This document shows, piece by piece, positions 1 to 8,692 of a DNA stretch of 64,000 nt. Each line of letters starts with the position of its first letter. Position 1 is the stretch's first letter. A program made the position numbers and the translations under genes. The notes beneath the pieces are model-generated. The model did no database searches. It saw nothing but the letters and a program-made list of their open reading frames with translations, and was not told where the DNA came from. Source of the DNA: Spirochaetales bacterium (GTDB lineage Bacteria; Spirochaetota; Spirochaetia; Treponematales; UBA12059); assembly GCA_016928955.1 (NCBI GenBank), contig JAFGJV010000029.1, positions 39,912-103,911 of the forward strand, given 5' to 3'.

Positions 1-11
1 TTTTATCCCTT

Positions 12-367
12 GGGGGTGCCCCGGTTTCGACTGGCACGGTCCGGATCGTGGGTCGCAGGTGGAGTGCCGTACTCCTACTCAGCGGCAAAACCTTAATTGC
101 CAACGACAACGGCAATTTCGCCCTCGCTGCGTAAGCACCGATGACGACGGGCCCCATGGCGCGCTGTTCCGAGCGCCATGACGGCCTGCAACCCAACCGG
201 GACTTGCCCCACGCCCAGCCCGCGGGACGTGGGGGACAACCAGCGGGATACGGAAGTGGCCGCGCGGCGGTTCGCCCTCCACTTCCCGACAACCTTAAAA
301 GCCGCCTAAACCTGTAGACGCCCTCGTTTCGCGTTTCAGGACGCGGGTTCGACTCCCGCCACCTCCA
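12..367 (+). ncRNA. ssrA: transfer-messenger RNA (tmRNA)
   Basis: The 5' end GGGGGUG (12-18) pairs with CACCUCC (360-366) to form the alanine-type acceptor stem, with one G-U pair and A367 as discriminator. CCA is not encoded. The 5' part carries the usual CCGGUUUCGACUGG segment, and the 3' part ends in a T-arm with GGUUCGACUCC. An internal reading frame at 99-134 encodes the proteolysis tag ANDNGNFALAA followed by TAA, with resume codon GCC. tmRNA with SmpB rescues stalled ribosomes and tags the nascent chain for proteases such as the FtsH encoded at 47.8 kb. The sequence TTTTAT at 1-6 may be the -10 element. Confidence 0.96.
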
Positions 368-372
368 AAAAA

Positions 373-405
373 CCGAGCGCCCCTGATTGGGGTGCTCGGT
401 TTTTT
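373..405 (+). terminator. rho-independent terminator of ssrA
   Basis: An 11-bp stem (373-383 with 389-399, one G-U pair) and a 5-nt loop are followed by six T residues. It starts six bases after the mature tmRNA 3' end. Confidence 0.9.
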
Positions 406-410
406 ATCTG

Positions 411-553
411 AGGTGGCGGGAGTCGAACGGGCGTGAGCGCCGAGCGAAGGCGAGGAAAAGCGGTCAAGGATGACCGCGTCAGCGAACGCCCCGGCCCGTA
501 GCAAGGCGCCATGATGGCGCCGCCGCGGAGGGTCGACTCCCGCCACCTCCAAA
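411..553. repeat. cruciform element made of tmRNA 3'-end copies
   Basis: Positions 411-426 are the reverse complement of the end of the tmRNA gene, and 533-548 repeat that end in direct orientation, so the two arms form a perfect 16-bp inverted repeat around 106 nt. Inside lie nested arms GGGCGT (429-434) with ACGCCC (486-491), a hairpin GCGGTCA/TGACCGC (460-466, 471-477) and a hairpin GGCGCC/GGCGCC (505-510, 516-521). The right copy continues into CCAAAAACCG, which also matches the sequence just past the tmRNA. The element could be an attachment-site scar of an integrative element that targets ssrA, or a structured repeat. No integrase gene lies nearby. Reverse-strand frames across it are not genes. 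Confidence 0.7.
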
Positions 554-626
554 AACCGTGTTCGGGTAAAACAACGCTCCTTAACCGGTTTTGTAACCGA
601 ATTGTCGTTCGCCTTCCAGATTTCAT

Positions 627-655
627 TTGACAGCTGAAATTTTCAGCCGTACCAC
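627..655 (+). promoter_or_regulatory. promoter with palindrome in the spacer, for the lipoprotein/subtilase pair
   Basis: TTGACA (627-632) is followed by a 17-bp spacer and TACCAC (650-655). The spacer contains the inverted repeat GCTGAAA-T-TTTCAGC (633-647), placed where a repressor would block RNA polymerase. The -10 match is weak (3 of 6), so the promoter call is moderate. Confidence 0.45.
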
Positions 656-698
656 GGGCAAAGTTTTTATCCCTTAACCCTTCCCGAGGAGGAAAAAC

Positions 699-2726
699 GT
701 GAAGAGAATGCCATCCATTCTCATCCTGGCCGTCGCCGCACTGGCGCTGGTCGGATGCCCTCAGCCAACAGATCCGGTCAAGGACATGAATGCCAATCTC
801 GGCACTCTAGCCGTGAATGCCGGACGCCTCTCGCCCGGCTTTGTCACCACCACTACCGTATACGATGTGGGCGTGCGCTACGACCAAGCCACCATTATCG
901 TTACGGCCACGGCCGAGAGCAGCAAAGCTTCGATAGCCATAAACGGCCAGGCCGGTAGCGAGCTGGAGGTTGCCCTCGATACCGACCGCACCATGGTATC
1001 AGTAGTCGTAACGGCGGAAGCCGGCAACACCTCTGGATACACGCTTTTCGTGGACAAGGCCGACAGCGAGCTTGTTCCCGTCTCGTTCCTGGTGGCCGAA
1101 AGCGTGGACGGAGCCACGGTAAGCGGTTCCACCCTTACGGCATATGATAGCCTTGGGGCTATCGTAGATACAACGACTGTTACCGGTGGTTCAGCTGTTG
1201 TGAACCTTGAACCGGATGCCTTATATACGTTCGAGGTTCAGCAAGCTGGGTACGCCGCCTCCTCTCTCCAGAACTACTATGTCAGCCCGCTCGGCGGCAA
1301 TGATGTCACCATGATCCAGCAGAAGCTGGGCATGATCACGAGGCCCGCGACGGCCCCCCTATTCGATGATATTTCGCTTTCCAGGCTCGATGATTTCACC
1401 GACGCCGCCACCTTGGTGGCCGGGCAACAGCTGAATACGGCCGGTACCACGTACATCCTCGTGGCGATCCTCTCCGATTCGGCCACGGAGGCCACGGCTT
1501 GGTCCGGTTTCGGCGTGAAGGCTGACTTCGACTACGCCCCAAGCTCCCTCAATGGCATGGACGCCATCATGCTCATGGATCCGTACTTTGACACTGATGC
1601 TGGGAAATACGTCAACCTATATCTTGTCGACCTGAGCGGCGGCGAATACCCGGCCGGTGAGCACGATTTGGTGCTGGTTGCCTACGATGTGGCCAACAAC
1701 CGAGCCGAGACCCGCATCCCGGTAATCATGGAAGCCAATGGTTCTTCTGGAGCTGACGTATCCGAAGCGGTATTCTCCGATCTGCTTGCGGATCTTAGGG
1801 CTTACCCGGTCAGCCGCGGCTTCTTCAGCAAGGACCCGGGGAACTCCATCCAGGCCCTGGATCCCTATGAAGGTCATGACGTCTCCTACCGCGCCCAGAT
1901 CAGCTTCAAGCTGACAGACGGCGCTACCACGCCCGCCAACGTGGCCATCCGTGGCTTTGACCTCTACCGCAGAGAAGCTGGCCAGACGAGCTTCAAAAAG
2001 GTCGGCGCCACCATGTATGGCGCTCTTTCCACTGGCTCATCCGGCACCCACTCGATGTTCGACAGCGACAGCGGCCTAGAAGCCGGTGTTACCTACGAGT
2101 ACATGATCGTGGCCTACACCGACGCTTCCCATACAGTAAAATCATCGGTGGCCACGTCCAAGGTCATGGCGCCCTTCTCGGCCAGCCTGGTTGGCCCAGC
2201 CAACCGGAGCACCGCCTCGTTCGGCGAGGACGGAAGCGGCTATCCCTATGGCCCGGAGTACTCCTTCTCCATCAGCGACACATCGCTGTGGAACGCGACC
2301 GAGTCCGATTTCTTCTACTTCGCCCTGACGGTCAACGAGAAGGCCGGTCCCTACGCCTACTACGGCAAGTTCCGCTTCAACTTCTCAACCTCCAATTTCG
2401 AGGCGCTGAACGCGTATACCGGCAGCTGGCTCAATCTTGGATCGAGCGGAAGCATTTTCGACTACACCGGAGGAACCATCACCTTCCTTTACGGTGGATA
2501 CGTGGCCTTCATCAACCAGACCAACTTGGTAAACGGCGCGCCCATCCAGTACACCGATGGCGCAGTCTACGAGTGGGACATCATAGGCGACCTGTCCGGC
2601 GGCCATCCCGCTTGGTTCGAGAAAGCCTACACTGGCGGAATCGCCAAGTCCTACGCCGATGGGTATTCGGAAGGCGCCAATACCTCAAATGGCCGCTTCG
2701 AAGTCGTGGCCGCGGTCGCCCCGTAA
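699..2726 (+). CDS. surface lipoprotein with cadherin-like and Fn3-like domains
   Basis: A 675-residue protein of unknown specific function. It starts at GTG 699 with a strong GAGGAGG six bases upstream. The signal peptide ends in a lipobox (ALVG-C20), so it should be lipid-anchored outside the inner membrane. Residues ~30-120 resemble the cadherin-like beta-sandwich domain (PF12733) often found in spirochaete lipoproteins. A carboxypeptidase-regulatory-like segment follows around 130-185. A region around 400-490, with a DLYRRE...YEYMIVAY pattern, resembles a fibronectin type III repeat. No catalytic motif is evident. The subtilase gene follows after 18 bases, so the two are probably co-transcribed. 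Codon use is less G/C-biased than in the housekeeping genes. Confidence 0.8.
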   Translation: MKRMPSILILAVAALALVGCPQPTDPVKDMNANLGTLAVNAGRLSPGFVTTTTVYDVGVRYDQATIIVTATAESSKASIAINGQAGSELEVALDTDRTMVSVVVTAEAGNTSGYTLFVDKADSELVPVSFLVAESVDGATVSGSTLTAYDSLGAIVDTTTVTGGSAVVNLEPDALYTFEVQQAGYAASSLQNYYVSPLGGNDVTMIQQKLGMITRPATAPLFDDISLSRLDDFTDAATLVAGQQLNTAGTTYILVAILSDSATEATAWSGFGVKADFDYAPSSLNGMDAIMLMDPYFDTDAGKYVNLYLVDLSGGEYPAGEHDLVLVAYDVANNRAETRIPVIMEANGSSGADVSEAVFSDLLADLRAYPVSRGFFSKDPGNSIQALDPYEGHDVSYRAQISFKLTDGATTPANVAIRGFDLYRREAGQTSFKKVGATMYGALSTGSSGTHSMFDSDSGLEAGVTYEYMIVAYTDASHTVKSSVATSKVMAPFSASLVGPANRSTASFGEDGSGYPYGPEYSFSISDTSLWNATESDFFYFALTVNEKAGPYAYYGKFRFNFSTSNFEALNAYTGSWLNLGSSGSIFDYTGGTITFLYGGYVAFINQTNLVNGAPIQYTDGAVYEWDIIGDLSGGHPAWFEKAYTGGIAKSYADGYSEGANTSNGRFEVVAAVAP

Positions 2727-2744
2727 GGAAAAGGAGCAAACAAG

Positions 2745-4985
2745 ATGAAGAAACTGCTAGTAATCCTGGCCGCCGCGCTCCTGCTGGGGAGCTGCGGTTT
2801 GCCCTTCCTGCAGGCCCCCGCCATGGGGCCCGCCGAGGAAGCCGGCCTCAACGTGGTCAAGGTGGCGCCCACCAAGGCCGCAGATCTCGAGCTCTACAAC
2901 AACGAGTGGGTCAATTACGGCTACGTCATCGTCAAGACCGATGACGGTTTCGACGTGTCCCGCTTCGAGGCCCTCGGCGCCGAAGTGGCCGGCTCGTTCA
3001 CGCTGCGGAACGCTCCTGGCACCTACTGGCGCCTCTACAAAACCACGGGCGTTGCCCAGCTCATCAGCCGCTTGCGCTACCAGCGTGGCGTGGCCTACGC
3101 GGAGCCCGAACTTGTTTCCAAGCGCGTTCTTCCGGTAGTTGAAAATGCAAGCGCCCGGTCCCTGACCAGCGGCGACCTTGCGGACGACCCGCGCGCCCAG
3201 TCCAGCGAATACTCGCTGGCCATCACCCAGGCCCTGGATTCCTACAAAGCCGTTGCCGACGGCGGCAATGGCTACGGGACCAACGAGGTGTACGTCGGCG
3301 TCATCGACACCGGCATCAACATGGCCCATGAAGACTTCTGGTACGACGACGACGAGAACCCGACCACCCAGGACGTGTCCATCGTCGAGTACGCCAAGAG
3401 CGCCTTCATAAAGGCCGCCGACGGCACCATGACCTGGGTCGGCGATGGCGTCGACCACGTGACCGTGCCCAGCGGCGAGAACTGGGATGACCAGGCCCAC
3501 GGCACCCACGTCTCCGGCACCATAGCCGCACGCGGCGACAACGGCGTCGGCGTGGCAGGCGTGGCGTGGAAGAACGTCAAGCTGATCTCCTACAAGTGCT
3601 TCGCCGACGCGGACAGCGGTTCCGGCTCGGACTGGTCCGTGTATTACGGCCTGGCCGACCTAGCCGACTGGAAGGTGGCCAACGGCGTAACCCAGGCGAC
3701 CATACCCGTGAACATGTCGCTCGGCGGCTCTTACGCGGGCTCCTTCGAGCTCGAGATGATCAACTACGCTCTGACCCGGGGCGTCCTTCCCATCGTGGCT
3801 ATGGGCAACGACGGCATGCGCATGGGCCAGTTCCCCGCCTCGTACCAGGGCGTCGTGGCCGTAGGCGCCACCAACGGCAAGGACGAGAAGGTCCACTTCT
3901 CCAACACCGGCCACTGGATCAGCGTGTCCGCCCCCGGCTACGATATCATCAGCACGGGCAACGGCAGCGCGTACTGGAACGGCGACCCCTGGGGCAATGT
4001 CGTCCGCCAGACCGAGTACCAGTGGATGAGCGGCACGTCCATGGCCACGCCTTTCGTCACCGGCATGGTCGGGTACCTCCTCTCCTTCGACCCGACGCTG
4101 ACCCCCTACCAGGTCAAGCGCGTGCTCGAGCTGACCGCCGACGATCTCGGCGCGGCCGGCTTTGACGAGGACTTCGGCTACGGCCGCGTCAACGTCCTGG
4201 ATGCCGCCACCATGGTGAGGACGGGGACCGGTTTACCCGCAGACAATTCCCACTACCTGAACACCAAGATCGTGGCCACGGTTGAGAATATCAGCGCTGC
4301 CTACGACTCGGGGATCGCCGAATTCCAGAAACGCATAGTCGGCGCCACGGTCAGCTTGTACGACTCGCTCGGCCAATTCATCGCCCTGGGCATGACCAAC
4401 GGCACTGACGGCTCGGTGGAATTCCGGGGACTCACTGCCGGAACCTACACACTCAAGGTCAACTACGAGGGAGAGCTCCAGTCCCAAATCGTGACCCTGG
4501 ACGGCACCGCTGACCAGACCGCGGCCTTCAGCTACGACAAAACCATACTCTTCGTCTGCACCGTGCCGAACCTGGCTTACAATGCCGGCGAGGACGCTAC
4601 CGACACCATGCTCACCCTATACGAGTACAATCCCGCCGGCGGAACGGAGGAAGAAAAGTACATCTACGTCACGGACGTGGATCAGGATTACCTGGACACC
4701 CTGTCGGCAGAGGTGGTGAGCGGCAAGACCTACTTTGTGGAGATCGCGCCCTACAACCAGCGCGGCGGCAACTACGCCATCCAGATTGGTTTCTCGCCCA
4801 TCACCGAGGCCAACGCGGTCGATGGCGCTCGCCTTTCCTCGGACAATGACAGCCATGAGGCCGACGGCACCTACGCGGAGGCTTTAGATAAGGGAGAGTT
4901 CGATCTCGGCACGCCTTTTGGCGCGAACCTGGTTGGCGGAAGCGCATCAACCGACGTGGACATCTTCATGTTCACTGTTCCCTGA
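2745..4985 (+). CDS. lipoprotein subtilisin-like serine protease (S8 family)
   Basis: A 746-residue S8 protease with a lipoprotein signal (LLLGS-C17). A propeptide-like region (~50-125) resembles the I9/fervidolysin-type intramolecular chaperone and ends in YAEPE. The catalytic triad is visible: D188 in GVIDTG, H252 in HGTHVSG and S432 in GTSMATP. The oxyanion asparagine is N355 in AMGND. After the catalytic domain come a carboxypeptidase-regulatory/CNA-B-like beta domain (~500-600) and a C-terminal region resembling the bacterial pre-peptidase C-terminal domain. The protein should act outside the cytoplasm, degrading or processing proteins. It is co-oriented with the preceding lipoprotein, which could be a partner or substrate (inference). 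A terminator follows. Confidence 0.93.
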   Translation: MKKLLVILAAALLLGSCGLPFLQAPAMGPAEEAGLNVVKVAPTKAADLELYNNEWVNYGYVIVKTDDGFDVSRFEALGAEVAGSFTLRNAPGTYWRLYKTTGVAQLISRLRYQRGVAYAEPELVSKRVLPVVENASARSLTSGDLADDPRAQSSEYSLAITQALDSYKAVADGGNGYGTNEVYVGVIDTGINMAHEDFWYDDDENPTTQDVSIVEYAKSAFIKAADGTMTWVGDGVDHVTVPSGENWDDQAHGTHVSGTIAARGDNGVGVAGVAWKNVKLISYKCFADADSGSGSDWSVYYGLADLADWKVANGVTQATIPVNMSLGGSYAGSFELEMINYALTRGVLPIVAMGNDGMRMGQFPASYQGVVAVGATNGKDEKVHFSNTGHWISVSAPGYDIISTGNGSAYWNGDPWGNVVRQTEYQWMSGTSMATPFVTGMVGYLLSFDPTLTPYQVKRVLELTADDLGAAGFDEDFGYGRVNVLDAATMVRTGTGLPADNSHYLNTKIVATVENISAAYDSGIAEFQKRIVGATVSLYDSLGQFIALGMTNGTDGSVEFRGLTAGTYTLKVNYEGELQSQIVTLDGTADQTAAFSYDKTILFVCTVPNLAYNAGEDATDTMLTLYEYNPAGGTEEEKYIYVTDVDQDYLDTLSAEVVSGKTYFVEIAPYNQRGGNYAIQIGFSPITEANAVDGARLSSDNDSHEADGTYAEALDKGEFDLGTPFGANLVGGSASTDVDIFMFTVP

Positions 4986-5010
4986 TAGCGCCCACGTCCA
5001 AAGCTTTCCT

Positions 5011-5037
5011 GGCGGCCCCTTTGGGGGCCGCCTTTTT
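5011..5037 (+). terminator. terminator after the subtilase
   Basis: A 9-bp GC stem (5011-5019 with 5024-5032), loop TTTG, then five T residues. Confidence 0.9.
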
Positions 5038-5068
5038 GTATCTGGCTTCAGTTTGCCGTGAAGGGCAT

Positions 5069-5099
5069 AAAAAAACCGTCCGCGCGGGAGCACGGACGG
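5069..5099 (-). terminator. terminator of the oadB-oadG operon
   Basis: Read on the minus strand, CCGTCCG/CGGACGG (arms 5076-5082 and 5093-5099) is followed by a seven-T run. It lies about 165 bases past the oadG stop. The stretch between holds no supportable gene. Confidence 0.85.
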
Positions 5100-5264
5100 C
5101 CGGGGGGAATCCCTTAAGGAGGTTCAACCCTCGATCCTGGAAGGAGGCTGGCATCGTCTTCCTCCCCCGCCAGGAAGGACGCCGGCCCAGGTTCAGGGTA
5201 CGACGGCATCCCTATTCTGTCAACAGAAACATGCAAGCGGTTTCGCCGCAAGACGGGCGATAGC

Positions 5265-5423
5265 TCAGCCGCCCTGTTTTCTCCCGCCGAGCTTGTCGGC
5301 CAGCCAGATGATCAGGAAGAACACGGTCAGGGTGGCGAACACGCCTATGAGGCCGCCGGCGCTGACGAACAGGGCTTGCATGGTATCCCCCGCGCCGCGC
5401 GCGGAATCAATCAGGTTTTCCAT
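5265..5423 (-). CDS. oadG: oxaloacetate decarboxylase gamma-like small subunit
   Basis: A 52-residue protein with an acidic/polar N-terminus (MENLIDSARGAG), one membrane helix (~residues 17-41, rich in L, V, F and I) and a short basic tail (KLGGRKQGG). This is the shape of the gamma subunit that anchors and stabilises biotin-dependent Na+-translocating decarboxylases. It begins 12 bases after the beta-subunit stop, with AGGAAA as ribosome binding site, so the two are co-translated. The protein is very small for OadG and lacks the long Pro/Ala linker and the zinc-binding C-terminus of enterobacterial OadG. The assignment rests on position, size and topology rather than on strong similarity. 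Confidence 0.7.
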   Translation of the reverse strand: MENLIDSARGAGDTMQALFVSAGGLIGVFATLTVFFLIIWLADKLGGRKQGG

Positions 5424-5435
5424 CGTCGTTTCCTT

Positions 5436-6563
5436 TCATCCTACCAGGAGCGGCACCAGGGCCAGGACCATGCCGCCGGCTATGATCGAGCCCAGCTGGC
5501 CGGACACGTTGGCGCCCATGGCGTGCATCAGGATGATGTTGCCCCGCTCCTCCTCCGCGGCCATCTTCTGGACCACGCGGCCGGACATGGGGAACGCTGA
5601 TATGCCGCAGGCACCGATCATTGGATTGACCTTGCGGCCGGCGGGCAGGAAGAGGTTGATCAGCTTGGCAAAGAGCACCCCGCCCGCGGTGTCGAAGACA
5701 AAGGCCACAAGGCCCATGCCCAGGATGAGGAGCGTGGTGCCGTTCAGAAAGTCGGCGGCCTTCATGCTTGAGCCTATGGCTATGCCCAGGAGCAGGGTGA
5801 CCAGGTTGGCTAGCTCGTTCTGGGCCGCCTTGGACAGGCGCTCGAGCACGCCGGACTCACGGATCAGGTTCCCGAACATAAGGGATCCCACAAGCGGCAC
5901 GGATATGGGCGCCACGATGCCGGCTATCATGGTAACCGCTATGGGGAACATCACGCGCAGCCATTTGGGCACGCCCGACTCGTGGTAGGTCATGTGGATG
6001 GTGCGTTCCTTGCGCGTGGTGAGGAGTCGTATCACCGGCGGCTGGATGAGGGGCACCAGGGCCATGTATGAATAGGCGGCCACCGATATGGGTCCCAGGT
6101 AGGTTCTGGCAAACTTGTTGGCCACGTATATGGCCGTTGGCCCGTCTGCCGCGCCTATGATGCCTATGCTGGCGGCCAGCTTGAGGTCGTCAAAGAAGAA
6201 GGTGGCCAGGATCATGGTGGCAAAGATGCCAAACTGCGCCGCCGCCCCGAAGAAAATCATAAACGGGTTCTTGAACAGCGGCCCGAAGTCTATCATCGCC
6301 CCCACCGCTATGAAAATCAGGATGGGAAAGAGCTCGTTGGCGATGCCGCCCTCGTACAGTATCTGAAGGAAGCCAGCGTGCCCGTCATGCGACCAGGCCA
6401 CGGCCAGCGGCAGGTTGACCAAGATGGCCCCAAAGCCTATGGGCAGGAGCAGCATGGGCTCGTATTCCTTCACGATGGCCAGGACGATCAGGGTGATGCC
6501 CACGGCGTACATGACCGCTTCCTGCCAGCCTATGGACGTGAAGCCTATGAATAGTTCGTTCAT
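5436..6563 (-). CDS. oadB: Na+-translocating decarboxylase beta subunit (OadB family)
   Basis: A 375-residue polytopic membrane protein of the OadB/GcdB/MmdB family. This subunit decarboxylates carboxybiotin and couples that to export of Na+ across the inner membrane. The family signature GAADGPTAIYVANKFA is present, containing the conserved aspartate of the Na+/proton pathway, as is GACGISAFPMSGRVVQK near the C-terminus. The start at MNELF is chosen because GGAAAGGCGG precedes it; upstream in-frame codons lack a ribosome binding site and the membrane pattern. The gamma-like gene follows. The alpha (carboxyltransferase) and biotin-carrier subunits are not in the window, so whether the substrate is oxaloacetate, methylmalonyl-CoA or glutaconyl-CoA cannot be told. 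Confidence 0.92.
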   Translation of the reverse strand: MNELFIGFTSIGWQEAVMYAVGITLIVLAIVKEYEPMLLLPIGFGAILVNLPLAVAWSHDGHAGFLQILYEGGIANELFPILIFIAVGAMIDFGPLFKNPFMIFFGAAAQFGIFATMILATFFFDDLKLAASIGIIGAADGPTAIYVANKFARTYLGPISVAAYSYMALVPLIQPPVIRLLTTRKERTIHMTYHESGVPKWLRVMFPIAVTMIAGIVAPISVPLVGSLMFGNLIRESGVLERLSKAAQNELANLVTLLLGIAIGSSMKAADFLNGTTLLILGMGLVAFVFDTAGGVLFAKLINLFLPAGRKVNPMIGACGISAFPMSGRVVQKMAAEEERGNIILMHAMGANVSGQLGSIIAGGMVLALVPLLVG

Positions 6564-6731
6564 CGTTCCGCCTTTCCTGTGCGTGTACGTTCCAGTGTAG
6601 CGTCCCGGGCTGTGCCTGGACAAGGCGGGCCTGGCCCTCAATCCCAAGCCGCGCCACGCCGACAATGGAGGTAGGGCGGCGATACAGGCCGCCCCGGCTT
6701 ACACCGCTAGGGCCTAAGCCAAGGAGGAACC

Positions 6732-6926
6732 ATGAAGATGTTTTCCATTAAGAGCGCGGTCGGCGCGTCCTCCCTCCTGGAACTCGTGGACGAGGTCGAG
6801 GACGGCTTTATCGTGCGCATCGTGCGGCACCGCGACGACTGGGACGACGTGAGCGAGGAATTCATGACGCGCGAGCTGTTCGACACCTGCGTGCGCACGG
6901 GCTACATAGCCGAGCTCAGCGCCTAG
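6732..6926 (+). CDS. small conserved hypothetical protein
   Basis: A 64-residue acidic soluble protein (MKMFSIKSAVGASSLLELVDEVEDGFIV...) with no recognised domain. The start is secure because AAGGAGG lies at 6721-6727, and a strong terminator follows, so it appears to be a monocistronic real gene. It has the size and charge of a small regulatory or adaptor protein, but no function can be assigned. Confidence 0.7.
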   Translation: MKMFSIKSAVGASSLLELVDEVEDGFIVRIVRHRDDWDDVSEEFMTRELFDTCVRTGYIAELSA

Positions 6927-6968
6927 CGCCCGTCCACGTATCCGGACACATTAAAATAGTGAGACCCG

Positions 6969-7004
6969 GCGGCCGCCCTTTTCTGGGGACGGCCGCTGTT
7001 TTTT
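6969..7004 (+). terminator. terminator after the 64-residue protein gene
   Basis: GCGGCCG (6969-6975) pairs with CGGCCGC (6990-6996), extended by a CCC/GGG pair after a bulged A, and is followed by TG and six T residues. Confidence 0.85.
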
Positions 7005-7049
7005 AAAAGCCGTGCCGGATGCCGTATCGGTACGTCGCATTCGGCCGGC

Positions 7050-7841
7050 TCAGTAATCCTTGCGCTTCATGATCCGTAACGCCAGAGCTGCCACGCCTGT
7101 CGACCACACGATCTGGTATAGGAAATAGGGCACGCCCATGCGGAAGATAAAGGCCGGTATCCTTTGCGCCAACTCGGGGTTGTCAATTTTGATAATGGCG
7201 CCGTTCGTCGGGAGGACGAACATCAACGGCCCCCGGACTATGGAGGGTAAGCGCGCCCTTACGTACAGGAACGGCACTTCCCCCATATTCACGACATCGC
7301 CGGCCACAAAGGCCGCCAGGCACAGCGCAAGGCCCGACCATCCGTACATGAGGGTGCTTGCAATCAAGCCGACCGACAGATAGGCCAACGACTGGGACGT
7401 GTAGCCCACCATAAACTCGATCATATTTCGCGCGCTACCGGGCACCTTGAAAATCACATTGAACAACCATACGTTGACAAAGACCAAGGCAAGAAAACCC
7501 AGGAGAGCCGTTAGGGCGACGCGCAGGTGGTTCCAGAACACCGTGCCCTTACGCTCCACATGCGCCAACTCGACGTAGAAATGGCCGCCGGGCAGTTCCG
7601 GCCCCACAAGCCGGACGCCCAGATACATGGAAAACAGCGGCAGGACGATTCTGGCCACCTTTTCAATGGCCGACCAGAACGTGACCGCCTTCCGGTAGTC
7701 GGACATCCGGAGGTTCATGGCCTCGGGCACTCCGGAGCCGAAGAACGAAAGATTGAGGACGACAAGGCCACCGATTATGAAACCAAGGAAAACCGGATCG
7801 TTGACGAGCCGCCGTAGGCGGTAGCTCAAGTTCGGCGTCAT
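7050..7841 (-). CDS. ABC-2-type transporter permease
   Basis: A 263-residue membrane protein with about six hydrophobic segments (first at ~17-35, last near 240-256) separated by short polar loops. A charged loop after segment two (GPELPGGHFYVELAHVERKG) is typical of ABC-2 permeases encoded next to a lone ATPase. It overlaps the upstream ATPase gene by four bases (ATGA), so the two are translationally coupled and presumably form the export complex. It is the last gene of the five-gene operon. Substrate unknown; the two small secreted proteins encoded upstream are the obvious candidates (inference). Confidence 0.82.
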   Translation of the reverse strand: MTPNLSYRLRRLVNDPVFLGFIIGGLVVLNLSFFGSGVPEAMNLRMSDYRKAVTFWSAIEKVARIVLPLFSMYLGVRLVGPELPGGHFYVELAHVERKGTVFWNHLRVALTALLGFLALVFVNVWLFNVIFKVPGSARNMIEFMVGYTSQSLAYLSVGLIASTLMYGWSGLALCLAAFVAGDVVNMGEVPFLYVRARLPSIVRGPLMFVLPTNGAIIKIDNPELAQRIPAFIFRMGVPYFLYQIVWSTGVAALALRIMKRKDY

Positions 7842-8692
7842 GGCCGCACCCCCCTCTCACCCAGTCCGGCATGGTACCAGTCCTCAAGATCCGCCGTCGC
7901 ATAATCGACGTCTGCCAGCCTGTAAGCCCCATCGAGCCTGACCTCGGGTCCGCCCAGCTTCAGGCACTCCAATTTCTCAGTTTCTGAACCGCCGCGTCGC
8001 TCCAGCGTCACGGTGGCGTTTCGGCTCGCGCGCTTGTAGTCGCCCACGACTATCTCATTGGATACGACCCCGTCCTTGAGCAGTCCCGCTTTGTGGCATA
8101 CGCGCTCCAGATCCGTAAGGATGTGGGAGGTCATAAGCACGGCACTGCCGGCTTCCAGTTTGGCCTTGACCATATCCAGGGCTACCCTGCGCGCGACCGG
8201 GTCCAGGTCGGACGTGGGTTCATCCAGTATGATCAGTTCCGGGCTGCCGAGAAAGGCCTGGATCAATCCGGCCTTCTTCCTCATCCCCTTGGAAAACGTC
8301 GATATGCGCGCCTTCAGGGCGCCCTCGATTCCAAGTTCTCCGGCCATGCGCGTGTATTCGGTTTTGGCCGCTCCTGCAGCCAAGCCTTTCAGTTCGGCCA
8401 TGGCGTCCAGGTACTCACTGAGCGCCAGGTTCCTTGGCGGGGCCAGCACCTCGGGCAGGTAGGAAAGTCCCCGCCGTTTCTTGAGCTGGCCCAGATGCAT
8501 GCCGGCAAAGCGCACGCTGCCGGAATCCACAGTGATTGATCCGATAATGGCCTTGATGGTGGTGGACTTGCCCGCCCCATTGGGACCGATGAGCGCATAC
8601 GCCTTGGCCGGCCCTATTTCAAGCGACAAGCCTTTGAGCACGGGCGATCTTCGGTCATAGGCCTTCCTGAGCGTGTCGATGACCAGGCTCAT
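7838..8692 (-). CDS. ABC transporter ATP-binding protein
   Basis: A 284-residue ATPase. Walker A is GPNGAGKST (~residues 37-45), a signature-like STFSKGMRKK lies around 147-156, and Walker B is LIILDEPTSDLDP, followed by the H-loop in MTSHILTDLERV. The fold matches the ABCA/CcmA-like exporter group that pairs with ABC-2 permeases. The C-terminal ~70 residues form an extra accessory domain. The gene overlaps its neighbours on both sides by ATGA junctions. It should supply energy for export of a substrate made in the same operon or for resistance against it. Confidence 0.93.
   Translation of the reverse strand: MSLVIDTLRKAYDRRSPVLKGLSLEIGPAKAYALIGPNGAGKSTTIKAIIGSITVDSGSVRFAGMHLGQLKKRRGLSYLPEVLAPPRNLALSEYLDAMAELKGLAAGAAKTEYTRMAGELGIEGALKARISTFSKGMRKKAGLIQAFLGSPELIILDEPTSDLDPVARRVALDMVKAKLEAGSAVLMTSHILTDLERVCHKAGLLKDGVVSNEIVVGDYKRASRNATVTLERRGGSETEKLECLKLGGPEVRLDGAYRLADVDYATADLEDWYHAGLGERGVRP

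Noticed and set aside
295..626. Reverse-strand frames across the tmRNA tail and its repeat
   Set aside because: They are translations of the tmRNA end, its terminator and its copies; no ribosome binding site and no protein-like composition.
5293..5988. Plus-strand frame opposite oadB and oadG
   Set aside because: Antisense shadow; the minus strand has recognised proteins with ribosome binding sites and a terminator.
7005..7049. Terminator on the minus strand after the ABC-2 permease gene
   Set aside because: GCCGAATGC/GCATCCGGC pair with a mismatch and the T run is several bases away; too weak to call.
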